This document shows positions 1 through 7,043 of a DNA stretch of 64,000 bases, one piece after another; positions within the stretch are counted from its first letter, which is position 1; each line of letters starts with the position of its first letter. Origin of the DNA: Bacteroidales bacterium (GTDB lineage: Bacteria > Bacteroidota > Bacteroidia > Bacteroidales > UBA932); NCBI GenBank assembly GCA_017412645.1, contig JAFPWX010000019.1, positions 85,015 to 149,014 of the forward strand. The letters are read 5' to 3'. Position numbers and translations under genes: made by a program. The notes beneath the pieces were generated by a model. The model saw only the letters and a program-made list of their open reading frames with translations. It made no database searches and was not told the origin of the DNA.

Positions 1-1
1 G

Positions 2-976
2 GTCGGCTTCAAGGACCTCCGCACCGGAGACACCGTTTGCGACGAAAGCCACCACTACGCTCTCGAGAGCATGGAGTTCCCCGATCCCGTTATCGGCATC
101 GCCATTGAACCCAAGACCCAGCAGGACCTCGACAAGCTCGGAGTCGCCCTGGGCAAACTCGCAGAGGAAGACCCGACCTTCACCGTCAAGAGTGATACGG
201 AAACGGGCCAGACCATCATCAGTGGCATGGGAGAACTCCACCTCGACATCATAGTGGACCGGCTCCGTCGCGAATTCGGTGTGGAAATCAACCAGGGCGC
301 CCCTCAGGTAAACTACAAGGAAGCCGTAACTACCAGCGTCCAGCACCGCGAGCTGTTCAAGAAGCAGACCGGCGGACGTGGAAAATTCGCAGATATCATC
401 GTCGAAATCGGACCGGCCGACGCCGGAGTCTCCGGACTTCAGTTCGAAAGCCAGGTCAAGGGTGGAAACGTTCCCAAGGAGTTCATTCCTGCCGTGCAGA
501 AGGGCTTCGAGAGCGCACTCGTCAACGGCGTACTCGCCGGCTACGAGATGCAGAGCCTCAAGGTCACTCTGCTCGACGGTTCCTACCACCCTGTCGATTC
601 CGACCAGCTCTCATTCGAACTTGCAGCCCGCATGGCGTTCCGTCACGCCTGCCCGAAGTGCCATCCGGTGCTTCTGGAGCCCATCATGAGTCTGGAGGTA
701 GTAACTCCCGACGAGTACATGGGCGACATCGTCGGCGACCTCAACCGCCGCCGCGGTCAGATAGTCGCGATGGATTCCACCGCCAACGGCGCAAGGATAA
801 TCAAGGCACATGTTCCGCTCGCGGAGCAGTTCGGTTACGTGACCGTGCTGCGTACGCTCTCCAGCGGCCGCGCCACCAGCACGATGAGCTTCGACCATTA
901 CGACGAAGTTCCTCCCGCACTGGCCCGCGACATCGTGGAGAAGAGCGGCTACAGGATGCCTTCAGATGAAGAATAA
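2..976 (+). CDS. fusA: elongation factor G, C-terminal part (5' partial)
   Basis: Elongation factor G is the GTPase that drives tRNA-mRNA translocation on the ribosome and helps ribosome recycling. The frame is open from base 2, so the start and the GTP-binding domain lie outside the window. About 324 residues remain, from the end of domain II through domain V. Recognisable pieces are GDTVCD, the domain III stretch [19 protein letters not shown], and the domain V stretch [17 protein letters not shown]. It is followed after 20 nt by rpsJ, the usual str/S10 order. The family assignment is certain; only the truncation by the window edge limits it. Confidence 0.97.
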   Translation, partial: VGFKDLRTGDTVCDESHHYALESMEFPDPVIGIAIEPKTQQDLDKLGVALGKLAEEDPTFTVKSDTETGQTIISGMGELHLDIIVDRLRREFGVEINQGAPQVNYKEAVTTSVQHRELFKKQTGGRGKFADIIVEIGPADAGVSGLQFESQVKGGNVPKEFIPAVQKGFESALVNGVLAGYEMQSLKVTLLDGSYHPVDSDQLSFELAARMAFRHACPKCHPVLLEPIMSLEVVTPDEYMGDIVGDLNRRRGQIVAMDSTANGARIIKAHVPLAEQFGYVTVLRTLSSGRATSTMSFDHYDEVPPALARDIVEKSGYRMPSDEE

Positions 977-980
977 TTAT

Positions 981-988
981 TATATTTG
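981..988 (+). promoter_or_regulatory. candidate -7 box (TATATTTG) upstream of rpsJ
   Basis: TATATTTG fits the Bacteroidota TAnnTTTG box and ends 8 nt before the rpsJ ATG, inside the fusA-rpsJ spacer. No clear TTTG box is seen about 19 nt upstream, so it may be a weak internal promoter. Confidence 0.4.
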
Positions 989-996
989 CACGCAAT

Positions 997-1302
997 ATGA
1001 GCCAGAAAATCAGAATTAAACTCAAGTCGTTCGACCACATGCTGGTAGACAAGTCTGCCGCCAAGATCGTCGAGACCGTCAAGAGCACCGGTGCAAAGGT
1101 GAATGGTCCCATTCCCCTTCCCACCAACAAGAAGATCTTCACGGTGAACCGCTCAACCTTCGTCAACAAGAAGGCCCGCGAGCAGTTCGAGCTCGATTCT
1201 TACCGCAGGCTTCTCGACATCGAGGACAGCAACGCCAAGACCGTTGACGCCCTCATGAAGCTCGAGTTGCCCTCCGGCGTAGACGTCGAAATAAAGGTGT
1301 GA
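997..1302 (+). CDS. rpsJ: 30S ribosomal protein S10
   Basis: S10 is a small-subunit head protein and, in other bacteria, also the antitermination factor NusE. The 101-residue product starts [18 protein letters not shown] and contains [17 protein letters not shown], the family signature, at the usual length. It follows fusA closely. In most bacteria rplC comes next; here the next ribosomal gene is 12.7 kb away, and a tRNA plus a hairpin-rich spacer follow instead. S10 is therefore the last gene of the first block of a split S10 operon. Confidence 0.98.
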   Translation: MSQKIRIKLKSFDHMLVDKSAAKIVETVKSTGAKVNGPIPLPTNKKIFTVNRSTFVNKKAREQFELDSYRRLLDIEDSNAKTVDALMKLELPSGVDVEIKV

Positions 1303-1366
1303 GTGTAGTGCGCCCTTCGCGGCGCGCTGTCAGCAAAGCCCGGCCGGGGGCTTTAAGCCGGCCAAG

Positions 1367-1440
1367 GGTCCCATAGCTCAGTTGGTTAGAGCATCTGACT
1401 CATAATCAGGGGGTCGTAGGATCATGCCCTACTGGGACCA
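1367..1440 (+). tRNA. tRNA-Met (anticodon CAT), probably elongator type
   Basis: A complete cloverleaf of 74 nt is visible: acceptor 1367-1373 pairs with 1433-1439, D stem GCTC/GAGC, anticodon stem 1394-1398/1406-1410 with loop CTCATAA, and T stem GTAGG/CCTAC. The discriminator is A1440; CCA is not encoded. The anticodon is CAT. The acceptor closes with a G-C pair, unlike initiator tRNA, so elongator Met is most likely; tRNA-Ile2 with modified C34 cannot be excluded. The T loop reads ATCATGC rather than TTCRANY, so positions 54 and 58 are A and T instead of T and A. Confidence 0.9.
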
Positions 1441-1475
1441 CGCGAGCGCCACCCATTCCGGGTGGCGCTTTCGCG
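1441..1475 (+). terminator. GC-rich hairpin directly after tRNA-Met
   Basis: GCGCCACCC (1446-1454) pairs with GGGTGGCGC (1460-1468), and an outer CGCGA/TCGCG pair encloses it. It begins at the base after the tRNA. Only three T follow the inner stem, so it may be a weak terminator or a processing signal. Confidence 0.5.
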
Positions 1476-1503
1476 TGGCCCCAGGGACTCTTTCCCCCCA
1501 AGT

Positions 1504-1589
1504 GCTCGTACCCTGCTTTTTTCTGGCAGGTTACGAGCATTTAAGGCCTTTTTTGCTCGTACCCTGCGCGATTTTTACAGGTTACGAGC
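1504..1589. repeat. composite palindromic element 1: two 35-bp hairpins around a T-rich core
   Basis: Two copies of a 35-bp palindrome (1504-1538 and 1555-1589) have arms GCTCGTACCCTG and CAGGTTACGAGC. They flank a core containing AAGGCCTTTTTTGC. The second copy recurs, inverted and with one mismatch, at 7000-7034. The layout hairpin-core-hairpin is shared with the elements at 1750 and 23596. No gene is visible in 1441-1864; besides this element it holds the hairpin at 1685 and the element at 1750. Confidence 0.75.
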
Positions 1590-1684
1590 AGTTGCGCCGG
1601 CGTGGTCTAGCCGTCGCTCCTCTCTTCGCCGCGGCGCTGCCGCGCCGTCGTTCCGCTCCGAGCCATTTCGTCTGGCCTTTTGCC

Positions 1685-1715
1685 AAAGAGCCCGACGCAT
1701 TGCGCCGGGCTCTTT
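1685..1715. terminator. symmetric hairpin, possible bidirectional terminator
   Basis: AAAGAGCCCG (1685-1694) pairs exactly with CGGGCTCTTT (1706-1715) around an 11-nt loop. A-runs and T-runs at the stem base suit termination from either side. It lies between tRNA-Met and the convergent GtrA gene. Confidence 0.5.
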
Positions 1716-1749
1716 GTGCTCCTACCCGCAGTCTTGGCCCCAAAGTGTA

Positions 1750-1831
1750 GCTAACGTGCAGAAAAGCTTGTACGTTAGCAGCAAAAAAGGGCAAAAACGC
1801 TCCCAACGTGCACTGGAAACTGCACGTTAGC
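1750..1831. repeat. composite palindromic element 2
   Basis: Hairpin GCTAACGT/ACGTTAGC (1750-1779) is followed by the core CAGCAAAAAAGGGCAAAAACG and a second hairpin AACGTGCA/TGCACGTT (1805-1828). The arms differ from element 1, while the A-rich core around GGC is shared with the elements at 13284, 13488, 17967 and 23596. It ends about 34 nt from the stop of the convergent GtrA-family gene. Confidence 0.65.
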
Positions 1832-1864
1832 CGCACTACCTATAGGAATATCGCTCGGGAATAA

Positions 1865-2335
1865 TTACGCCGCATTCTTCACACGTGGCTTACGCTGCAC
1901 GGTATCCACGCTCTTGCCGTAGACCACGTAGCGCTGGAAGGTGTATTCGGTGACGAGATTGAGAACGAGGTTGATCACTGTTACCAGGTACTCGTTCCAG
2001 CCCAGGCCAACGTATTGGACTCCTCTCCATTTGATACCGTCGGTTAGCCACTGGCCAAGCAGGGACGAGGCCGGGGTGAACACCAGATAATAGAGGAATA
2101 CCTGGGTCATGGCCCAGGCCACGTTGTTGGCGGAGTGGAAGGTGAAGTGGCGGTTGAGGGTGAAGTTCCACAGAACCGACAACACGAGGGCTATGAGGTA
2201 GCAGGGCCAGTAGGTCCAGCCGGTGGTTTCATTAAGAAGGGCGAAGACGCCGAATTCGATGAGTCCTGCGCTGGCGGAAAGCAGGGAGTATTTTACGAAG
2301 CGCCAGAACTCCGATGGTTTTTTGGTTTCAGTCAC
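1865..2335 (-). CDS. GtrA family membrane protein
   Basis: GtrA-like proteins are small four-helix membrane proteins often involved in moving lipid-linked sugars across the membrane or tied to cell-surface polysaccharide. The 156-residue product shows the family pattern: FVKYSLLSASAGLIEFGVFALL at the start, then LSVLWNFTLNRHFTF near residue 60 and a C-terminal helix before NLVTEYTFQRYVVYG. Four hydrophobic segments are visible. The start is GTG at 2335; an in-frame stop lies just upstream and no ATG fits. It follows the DUF456 gene by 14 nt, suggesting co-transcription. Confidence 0.85.
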   Translation of the reverse strand: MTETKKPSEFWRFVKYSLLSASAGLIEFGVFALLNETTGWTYWPCYLIALVLSVLWNFTLNRHFTFHSANNVAWAMTQVFLYYLVFTPASSLLGQWLTDGIKWRGVQYVGLGWNEYLVTVINLVLNLVTEYTFQRYVVYGKSVDTVQRKPRVKNAA

Positions 2336-2349
2336 TTTAGTTCAGGTTT

Positions 2350-2835
2350 CTAGATTGCGTATTTGATTATTTGCCAGAGCATTATGCCCGAGCAGATAAG
2401 TTTAATTCCGGTTCCGGAGATAAAGCCAAGGAAGGCTCCGATGCTGGCCTTGAAGGAATCCCACACCCCGCGGTCGGCGAAGAGCAGTTCTCCGAGGAAT
2501 GCGCCCACGAGCGCCCCGGCGATAATTCCCACAGGGGGCAGCAGCATACCCACGAACAGGCCGACGATGGCACCGGTACTGGCCTGTTTGTGACCTCCGG
2601 TGACCTTGGTGAACCATGCGGGCACCACGTAGTCGAGTATGGTGACTGCCGTGACCACGGCCAGCCATATGAGCAGGGCCTTGAGCGATAGGGGGTCTGC
2701 CCCGCCCTTGGTGCCGGAGATATAAATCAGAAGCATGCCGACCCAGCTGAGGGGCGGACCGGGAAGCCCCGGAACGATGCTGCCTATGATGCCTATAAGG
2801 CCCAGCAGTATTGCTAAAATGCACCAGAAGTCCAT
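2350..2835 (-). CDS. DUF456 domain membrane protein
   Basis: A 161-residue integral membrane protein of the DUF456 family; its function is not known. It opens with two close helices containing LLGLIGIIGSIVPGLPGPPLSWVGMLL and continues with a glycine-rich core (GAIVGLFVGMLLPPVGIIAGALVGAFLGELL), both typical of the family. It starts at an ATG 5 nt below the flavodiiron gene stop and is followed by the GtrA gene, so the three probably share one transcript. Nothing ties it mechanistically to the flavodiiron protein. Confidence 0.8.
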   Translation of the reverse strand: MDFWCILAILLGLIGIIGSIVPGLPGPPLSWVGMLLIYISGTKGGADPLSLKALLIWLAVVTAVTILDYVVPAWFTKVTGGHKQASTGAIVGLFVGMLLPPVGIIAGALVGAFLGELLFADRGVWDSFKASIGAFLGFISGTGIKLICSGIMLWQIIKYAI

Positions 2836-2840
2836 AGTAC

Positions 2841-4040
2841 TTAAATCTTTGCGGCAAAAGCCTTTCCGTATTCCTCGCAGGCCTTGAGTGCGGTGGCGTC
2901 GGGCACCCAGACCATACGAATACCTTCATCCACCACCTCGAATCCCGCCTCTGTGAGCAACGCTCCGAGTTGCTTCGACGCCTCTCCGCTCCAGCCGTAG
3001 GAACCGAACGCGGCGCCTTTCTTGCCCTTGAGCCTCAGGCCCTTGAGCATCTCCATGATACCGGCCATGGCGTAGGAATGACCGTAATTGATGGTGGGCG
3101 AGCCGACCAGTACGGCCTTGGAGGAGAAGATTTCCGTGAGGATGTCGTTCTTGTCTTCCTTTGAGGCGTTGAAGAGTTTGACCGTGGTTGCCGGAGCCGC
3201 CTCGCGTATGCCTCGGGCGATCGCCTCCGCCATGAGACGGGTGCTGTTCCACATGGTGTCGTACACTATGGTAACCTGGTTCTCCGCGTAGGCCTGATCG
3301 GACCACTCGAGGTATTTTTCGATGATCTTGCCGGGGTTCCTCCGCCAGACGATACCGTGGCTGGGGCAGATGATGGAAAGCGGCAGGTTCTTCGCCAGGA
3401 TTTCCTTCACCTTGCGGGCAACCATGGGGCTGTAGGTGGCCAGGATGTTGGCGTAGTATTTCTTTGCCTCCGCAAGCACCTCACACTCGGGAACCTCGTC
3501 GTCGAAGAGGGATTCGGAGGCATAGTGCTGGCCGAAGCCGTCGTTGCTGAAGAGCACTCCGCCGCAGCCGTCGTAGTAGCTGAACATCGTGTCGGGCCAG
3601 TGGCACATGGGGGCCTCAATGAAAGTGAGGGTCTCGCCTCCGCCAAGCTCCAGCTGGTCGCCGGATTTAACGTTGATGTAATTCCAGTTCTGATGATAAT
3701 GGCCACGCAGAATCGCTTCTCCTCTTGCGGTACAGTAGACAGGAGTGTCCGGAATCTCCCTGAGCAGCTCCGCCAGAGCGCCGGAGTGGTCTATCTCGTT
3801 GTGCTGCATCACTATCGCGTCTATCTGGTCGAGCGGAAGTTCTTCTTTGAGCCGGGCTACGAACTCGCTGTCGTAGGGACCCCACACCGTGTCGAGCAGA
3901 ACAGTCTTGCTATGTCCGCGGAGCAGATACGCATTGTAGCTGGAACCGCGGCCGGTGCTGAGCTCGTTTCCGTGGAAAGATGTAAGCTCCCAGTCGGTCT
4001 TGCCGACCCAGGAAATGTTGTCTGTAATCTTCTTTGCCAT
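2841..4040 (-). CDS. flavodiiron protein (O2/NO reductase, FprA type)
   Basis: Flavodiiron proteins are cytoplasmic enzymes of anaerobes that reduce O2 to water or NO to N2O. The 399-residue product has an N-terminal metallo-beta-lactamase domain with the full diiron ligand set: H80-x-E82-x-D84-H85, H147, D167 and H228 (CPSHGIVW). A C-terminal flavodoxin domain starts near residue 255 (TIVYDTMWNSTRLMAEAI). No rubredoxin domain is attached, so an external donor is needed. I chose the ATG at 4040 (MAKKITDN) because an upstream in-frame start would overlap the promoter; a -7 box ends 7 nt before this ATG. It fits the anaerobic life indicated by the hydrogenase locus. Confidence 0.93.
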   Translation of the reverse strand: MAKKITDNISWVGKTDWELTSFHGNELSTGRGSSYNAYLLRGHSKTVLLDTVWGPYDSEFVARLKEELPLDQIDAIVMQHNEIDHSGALAELLREIPDTPVYCTARGEAILRGHYHQNWNYINVKSGDQLELGGGETLTFIEAPMCHWPDTMFSYYDGCGGVLFSNDGFGQHYASESLFDDEVPECEVLAEAKKYYANILATYSPMVARKVKEILAKNLPLSIICPSHGIVWRRNPGKIIEKYLEWSDQAYAENQVTIVYDTMWNSTRLMAEAIARGIREAAPATTVKLFNASKEDKNDILTEIFSSKAVLVGSPTINYGHSYAMAGIMEMLKGLRLKGKKGAAFGSYGWSGEASKQLGALLTEAGFEVVDEGIRMVWVPDATALKACEEYGKAFAAKI

Positions 4041-4047
4041 ATCTCTA

Positions 4048-4055
4048 CAAAGATA
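4048..4055 (-). promoter_or_regulatory. candidate -7 box (TATCTTTG) of the flavodiiron operon
   Basis: Read on the minus strand, TATCTTTG lies 7 nt before the flavodiiron ATG at 4040. The transcript would have almost no 5' leader. Confidence 0.5.
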
Positions 4056-4106
4056 ATCATTTCCCCGGAATTGTGTCTTTAGGGAGAAAAGTAGGAAGAA
4101 AATCAC

Positions 4107-4114
4107 TATATTTG
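4107..4114 (+). promoter_or_regulatory. candidate -7 box (TATATTTG) of the Fic-like gene
   Basis: TATATTTG ends 7 nt before the ATG at 4122. With the minus-strand box at 4048 it forms a compact divergent promoter region. Confidence 0.5.
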
Positions 4115-4121
4115 CGCCGGT

Positions 4122-5024
4122 ATGGAGAAAATTTTCGAGATAGTGCAGGCCTCCGCGGCCCTGGAAGGGAGCTCCCTCACCATGGCCGAATGCGAGCGCC
4201 TTCTCGCCGAAGGAATCAGTTCGGAAGGCAAGACGATAGCGGAGCAGCTGCTCTGCCTCAACCTTCGCTCAGCCTACGAGAAGTGCTTCCGCATGGCGGT
4301 GGACCACGAGTTCTGGAGCGTCTATCGCCTGAAGAGCCTCGCCTCCGTAGCCCTGCGAGACTCCGGAGCCGCCGTGGAAATCGTGTCGAACGAAAGGGTG
4401 CTGCAGAAGATCTGCGACATTGCCAACGGCATGCGTCTCCATATCGGGGGCGACGACGCCATGGACCAGTACAAGGCCTCGTTCATGATTCACTACCTGG
4501 TCTCCGCTTACAAGCCATGGGAGACAGGTAACGACTACATCGGCCGCCTGCTCATGAATTACCTGCAGCACGAGTGCCGTCTGCAGCCCACCATCATCAG
4601 GCCTTCCAAGCGCGCCGAGTACCTTCGCATCCTGGAGACCGCCAAGCGCGAAGAAATAAGCGAAGTATTCGTGAGCTACATGCTGGAGCACTGCCACGAT
4701 AGGGCGGAAAAGGAAGATGTGGTCGAGCCGATAGGAGCGGGAATGGCTGTGCGCCAGCAACCTGCCGTAGAGGCTACTGCCTCCGAGAGGCGTGAAAAAA
4801 GTGCCCCATCCCGCCGCCCCTCTCCCGCTCCGGCAAAGCGTTCCAGCCGTGACGCCATCCTGGCGCTGCTCCGCAAAAATCCCTACATGAGCACCCGCGA
4901 CCTTGCCGACGAAATCGGCATCAGCGCCAAGGGTGTGGAAAAGCAGTTGGGTATCCTAAAAGCCACCGACCGCCTTCGCCGGATAGGACCCGACAAAGGC
5001 GGCAAGTGGGAAGTGGTAGGATAA
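4122..5024 (+). CDS. degenerate Fic-domain protein with C-terminal winged helix
   Basis: The 300-residue product matches the Fic/DOC layout. Near the N-terminus the inhibitory motif (S/T)xxxE(G/N) is intact as SAALEG (11-16), followed by SSLTMAECERLL. The Fic core lies at 131-145, where KPWETGNDYIGRLLM stands in for HPFxDGNGRxxRLLM. The catalytic His is Lys, and a Gly and an Arg of the anion-binding loop are Asp and Tyr. The downstream family segment PTIIRPSKRAEYLRIL is present. Residues 190-240 form a charged linker, and 243-299 a winged helix ending IGPDKGGKWEV, as in many Fic-HTH proteins. AMP transfer looks unlikely; a regulatory or binding role is my inference. It is monocistronic and convergent with the next gene. 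Confidence 0.75.
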   Translation: MEKIFEIVQASAALEGSSLTMAECERLLAEGISSEGKTIAEQLLCLNLRSAYEKCFRMAVDHEFWSVYRLKSLASVALRDSGAAVEIVSNERVLQKICDIANGMRLHIGGDDAMDQYKASFMIHYLVSAYKPWETGNDYIGRLLMNYLQHECRLQPTIIRPSKRAEYLRILETAKREEISEVFVSYMLEHCHDRAEKEDVVEPIGAGMAVRQQPAVEATASERREKSAPSRRPSPAPAKRSSRDAILALLRKNPYMSTRDLADEIGISAKGVEKQLGILKATDRLRRIGPDKGGKWEVVG

Positions 5025-5030
5025 TGCGGA

Positions 5031-5483
5031 TTATTGCTGCTCAATTGTGACGCCTGGAAAACGATCCGCTATGCGTAACGATACATGTAGCTGTCGAGAT
5101 TGACCAGTACTGTTTGGGCTTACTTCAATTATTAGCGTGTGAGAATTCGGCGGCTCCGGAATGGATATGTGGAACCATCTCCCATCAAGATTGTTCTCAT
5201 CGTATGACAGATTAACCATGCCATCATCAGCTTCGTATATATTCGGATAAATAATACGCCATTCATTATCTTCAAACACCCGCTCCGAGGCATTGATGAT
5301 ATGTAACCATCCCTTTTTAAGATTCGTTATCACATCTTTTCCTCCGTCAGATGTAAAAGAAACAAAATCTTTATCGAATTTTACCTCTGGTGGATAAGCA
5401 ATGTCATGGTCATGAGACCCATTTGAACAAGACGAAAGAATGCCAAGAAAGAATACTAGACAAAAGAAAGAGCTATTGTTCAT
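5031..5483 (-). CDS. small BACON-like lipoprotein next to a C10 protease
   Basis: A 150-residue predicted lipoprotein with a hydrophobic leader and lipobox-like ILSSC near residue 18. The rest looks like one beta-sandwich domain; FTSDGGKDVITNLKKGWLHI and TLIIEVSPNSTGQSRQLHVSLR resemble BACON-type modules. It lies 12 nt downstream of the C10 protease gene on the same strand and shares its unusually AT-rich composition, so the two likely form a transferred pair. In other Bacteroidales, C10 proteases can sit beside dedicated small inhibitors; an inhibitor or substrate-anchoring role here is inference. No catalytic motif is seen. Confidence 0.6.
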   Translation of the reverse strand: MNNSSFFCLVFFLGILSSCSNGSHDHDIAYPPEVKFDKDFVSFTSDGGKDVITNLKKGWLHIINASERVFEDNEWRIIYPNIYEADDGMVNLSYDENNLDGRWFHISIPEPPNSHTLIIEVSPNSTGQSRQLHVSLRIADRFPGVTIEQQ

Positions 5484-5495
5484 TGCTGCAGATTA

Positions 5496-6899
5496 TTAAA
5501 TAACAGAAAAATTGCAAATCATCTTCCTATCATATATATAATTGTCTCCGTCAACAATCCAATTCCCAGATACCGAATAGTATCCACTATCATATGATGC
5601 ACCCCATCCCCAATTCATCCTATAATCTGTAATATAAGGAGAACCATACGTTACCACGTTATGGGGAGGATAATTAAAGAAAGGAGGACCGGGTTGCGGT
5701 TCATCCCAAACCCATTCGTACTGATATGTATGCACAGCAATATACCGTCGATAGCCGTCAATCAGAAAACAGTGACCAATATCTGAGTTATTGGATTCAA
5801 AGCCTAACAGTACAACAGGAAAACCGTCGATAAGATTCTGTTTTGTTGTCGAAGAGGAATATGTGCCATAGTCGCAATCATAACCGAAAGGAATAAACGC
5901 GTAATTCTTCAGACTACTCAAAGAGGCTATCGATCCATCATTTCCATAACTCATTCCTATCTTCTTTCCTATGCATGCAATCAATACTGCTGCGGCTCTG
6001 AAGCCTTTTTCATTTATTGAATTGTAAAGCATATAACTCCAAGTTGAAGAACTTGAGCCTCCATAAGTCTGAACATAATTGCCCAAACCGACATACCCAA
6101 CACAAAAAGCGGTGTCTGGAGCGTTAACCGGTACAGATAGTTTATTGTGAAGAAAGTACAGCATTTGAGCTCCCGCAATGGCGATACAGCCAGCAGGAGC
6201 TCTTGGGTCGTCGTCTGATATGGTTTTAAGCGGACAGTACAGGTTGTAATAGCTGTTTTGATGCCAATGCGTTTGTGTGAGTTTAATATCATCGAGCAAT
6301 TCAGTACTGTGACTGACTCCCCTTAATTCATAGTGCCCTCCGATCGGGATTACGCCGATTGAATCGTCGTGCCCCCTGGTGGGAAGCGTAGTAATATACT
6401 CTATTTCACAGCAGACTAGCCCCCAAAATCTTCTGGATGACTGCATGTTTTCTAACTCTTCTTCACTACACGACGAAAAATCTTCCATGTGTTTTAGACT
6501 CTTGACTTCGGAAGCCAAACAATCAATCCAAAACAGCATTTCCACGTTTTCTGTCTCCATAGAAAAGGAACCCTCTTCCCCGCTGGCCAAAAGAACTGGA
6601 GCGCGCTTATCACCAGCGATAAGCTCCCATCCTTTGTCGTAATTAACAATATAAAATAGCGTGTCATCCCCTTCTGAAACTGGCTTAACAGACTCCGCTT
6701 TCTGCCCGTATCCAAGTTCTTTGAAATGCAGATATGCCTCCATATCTTTCATCGAAACGTTTGTGCCAAGATCTGGAAAAGAACCCTTTATTGAAGGTGT
6801 GGTCTCTTTGGGCAGGAACTCGCCGGTCGGTCGAAATAGAGATTCCTGACAACCGACAACAAATAAGAAGCATATGAGAGGAATTAAATGCTTTTTCAT
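5496..6899 (-). CDS. C10 family cysteine protease (streptopain-like), lipoprotein
   Basis: Streptopain-family proteases are secreted papain-like enzymes. The 467-residue product has a leader ending in the lipobox VVGC (Cys17), so it is probably anchored to the outer membrane. Residues 55-120 match the C10 propeptide domain (YIVNYDKGWELIAGDKRAPVL). The catalytic Cys is C238 in PAGCIAIAGAQ and the His is H376 in IGHCFLIDGY; the C-terminal MNWGWG supplies the conserved Trp region. All catalytic landmarks are intact. The gene and its downstream partner are much richer in A+T than their neighbours, pointing to recent acquisition. The substrate is unknown. Confidence 0.9.
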   Translation of the reverse strand: MKKHLIPLICFLFVVGCQESLFRPTGEFLPKETTPSIKGSFPDLGTNVSMKDMEAYLHFKELGYGQKAESVKPVSEGDDTLFYIVNYDKGWELIAGDKRAPVLLASGEEGSFSMETENVEMLFWIDCLASEVKSLKHMEDFSSCSEEELENMQSSRRFWGLVCCEIEYITTLPTRGHDDSIGVIPIGGHYELRGVSHSTELLDDIKLTQTHWHQNSYYNLYCPLKTISDDDPRAPAGCIAIAGAQMLYFLHNKLSVPVNAPDTAFCVGYVGLGNYVQTYGGSSSSTWSYMLYNSINEKGFRAAAVLIACIGKKIGMSYGNDGSIASLSSLKNYAFIPFGYDCDYGTYSSSTTKQNLIDGFPVVLLGFESNNSDIGHCFLIDGYRRYIAVHTYQYEWVWDEPQPGPPFFNYPPHNVVTYGSPYITDYRMNWGWGASYDSGYYSVSGNWIVDGDNYIYDRKMICNFSVI

Positions 6900-6999
6900 G
6901 TGAGTTATTGATTTGTAGGCCGTTGCAATATAATAACTATTTTTTATAATAACAACGGGAATGCGAGAATACGCCTCAGAGCGGAGTTAAAGCGCAACA

Positions 7000-7034
7000 G
7001 CTCGTAACCTGTAAAAATCGCTCAGGGTACGAGC
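7000..7034. repeat. single copy of the 35-bp palindrome of element 1
   Basis: The reverse complement matches 1555-1589 at 34 of 35 positions. It lies between the C10 protease and manC, 10 nt from the manC stop, where it could act as a terminator hairpin. The rest of 6900-7043 is AT-rich with no gene visible. Confidence 0.75.
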
Positions 7035-7043
7035 ACTCCCCCC

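Noticed and set aside
1424-1836. Short frames in the spacer after tRNA-Met
   Set aside because: They overlap the tRNA or the hairpin elements, have no plausible start signals and translate palindromic repeats.
1441-1864. CRISPR array from the repeated hairpins
   Set aside because: There are only two or three palindromes, without regular unique spacers, and no cas genes are present in the window.
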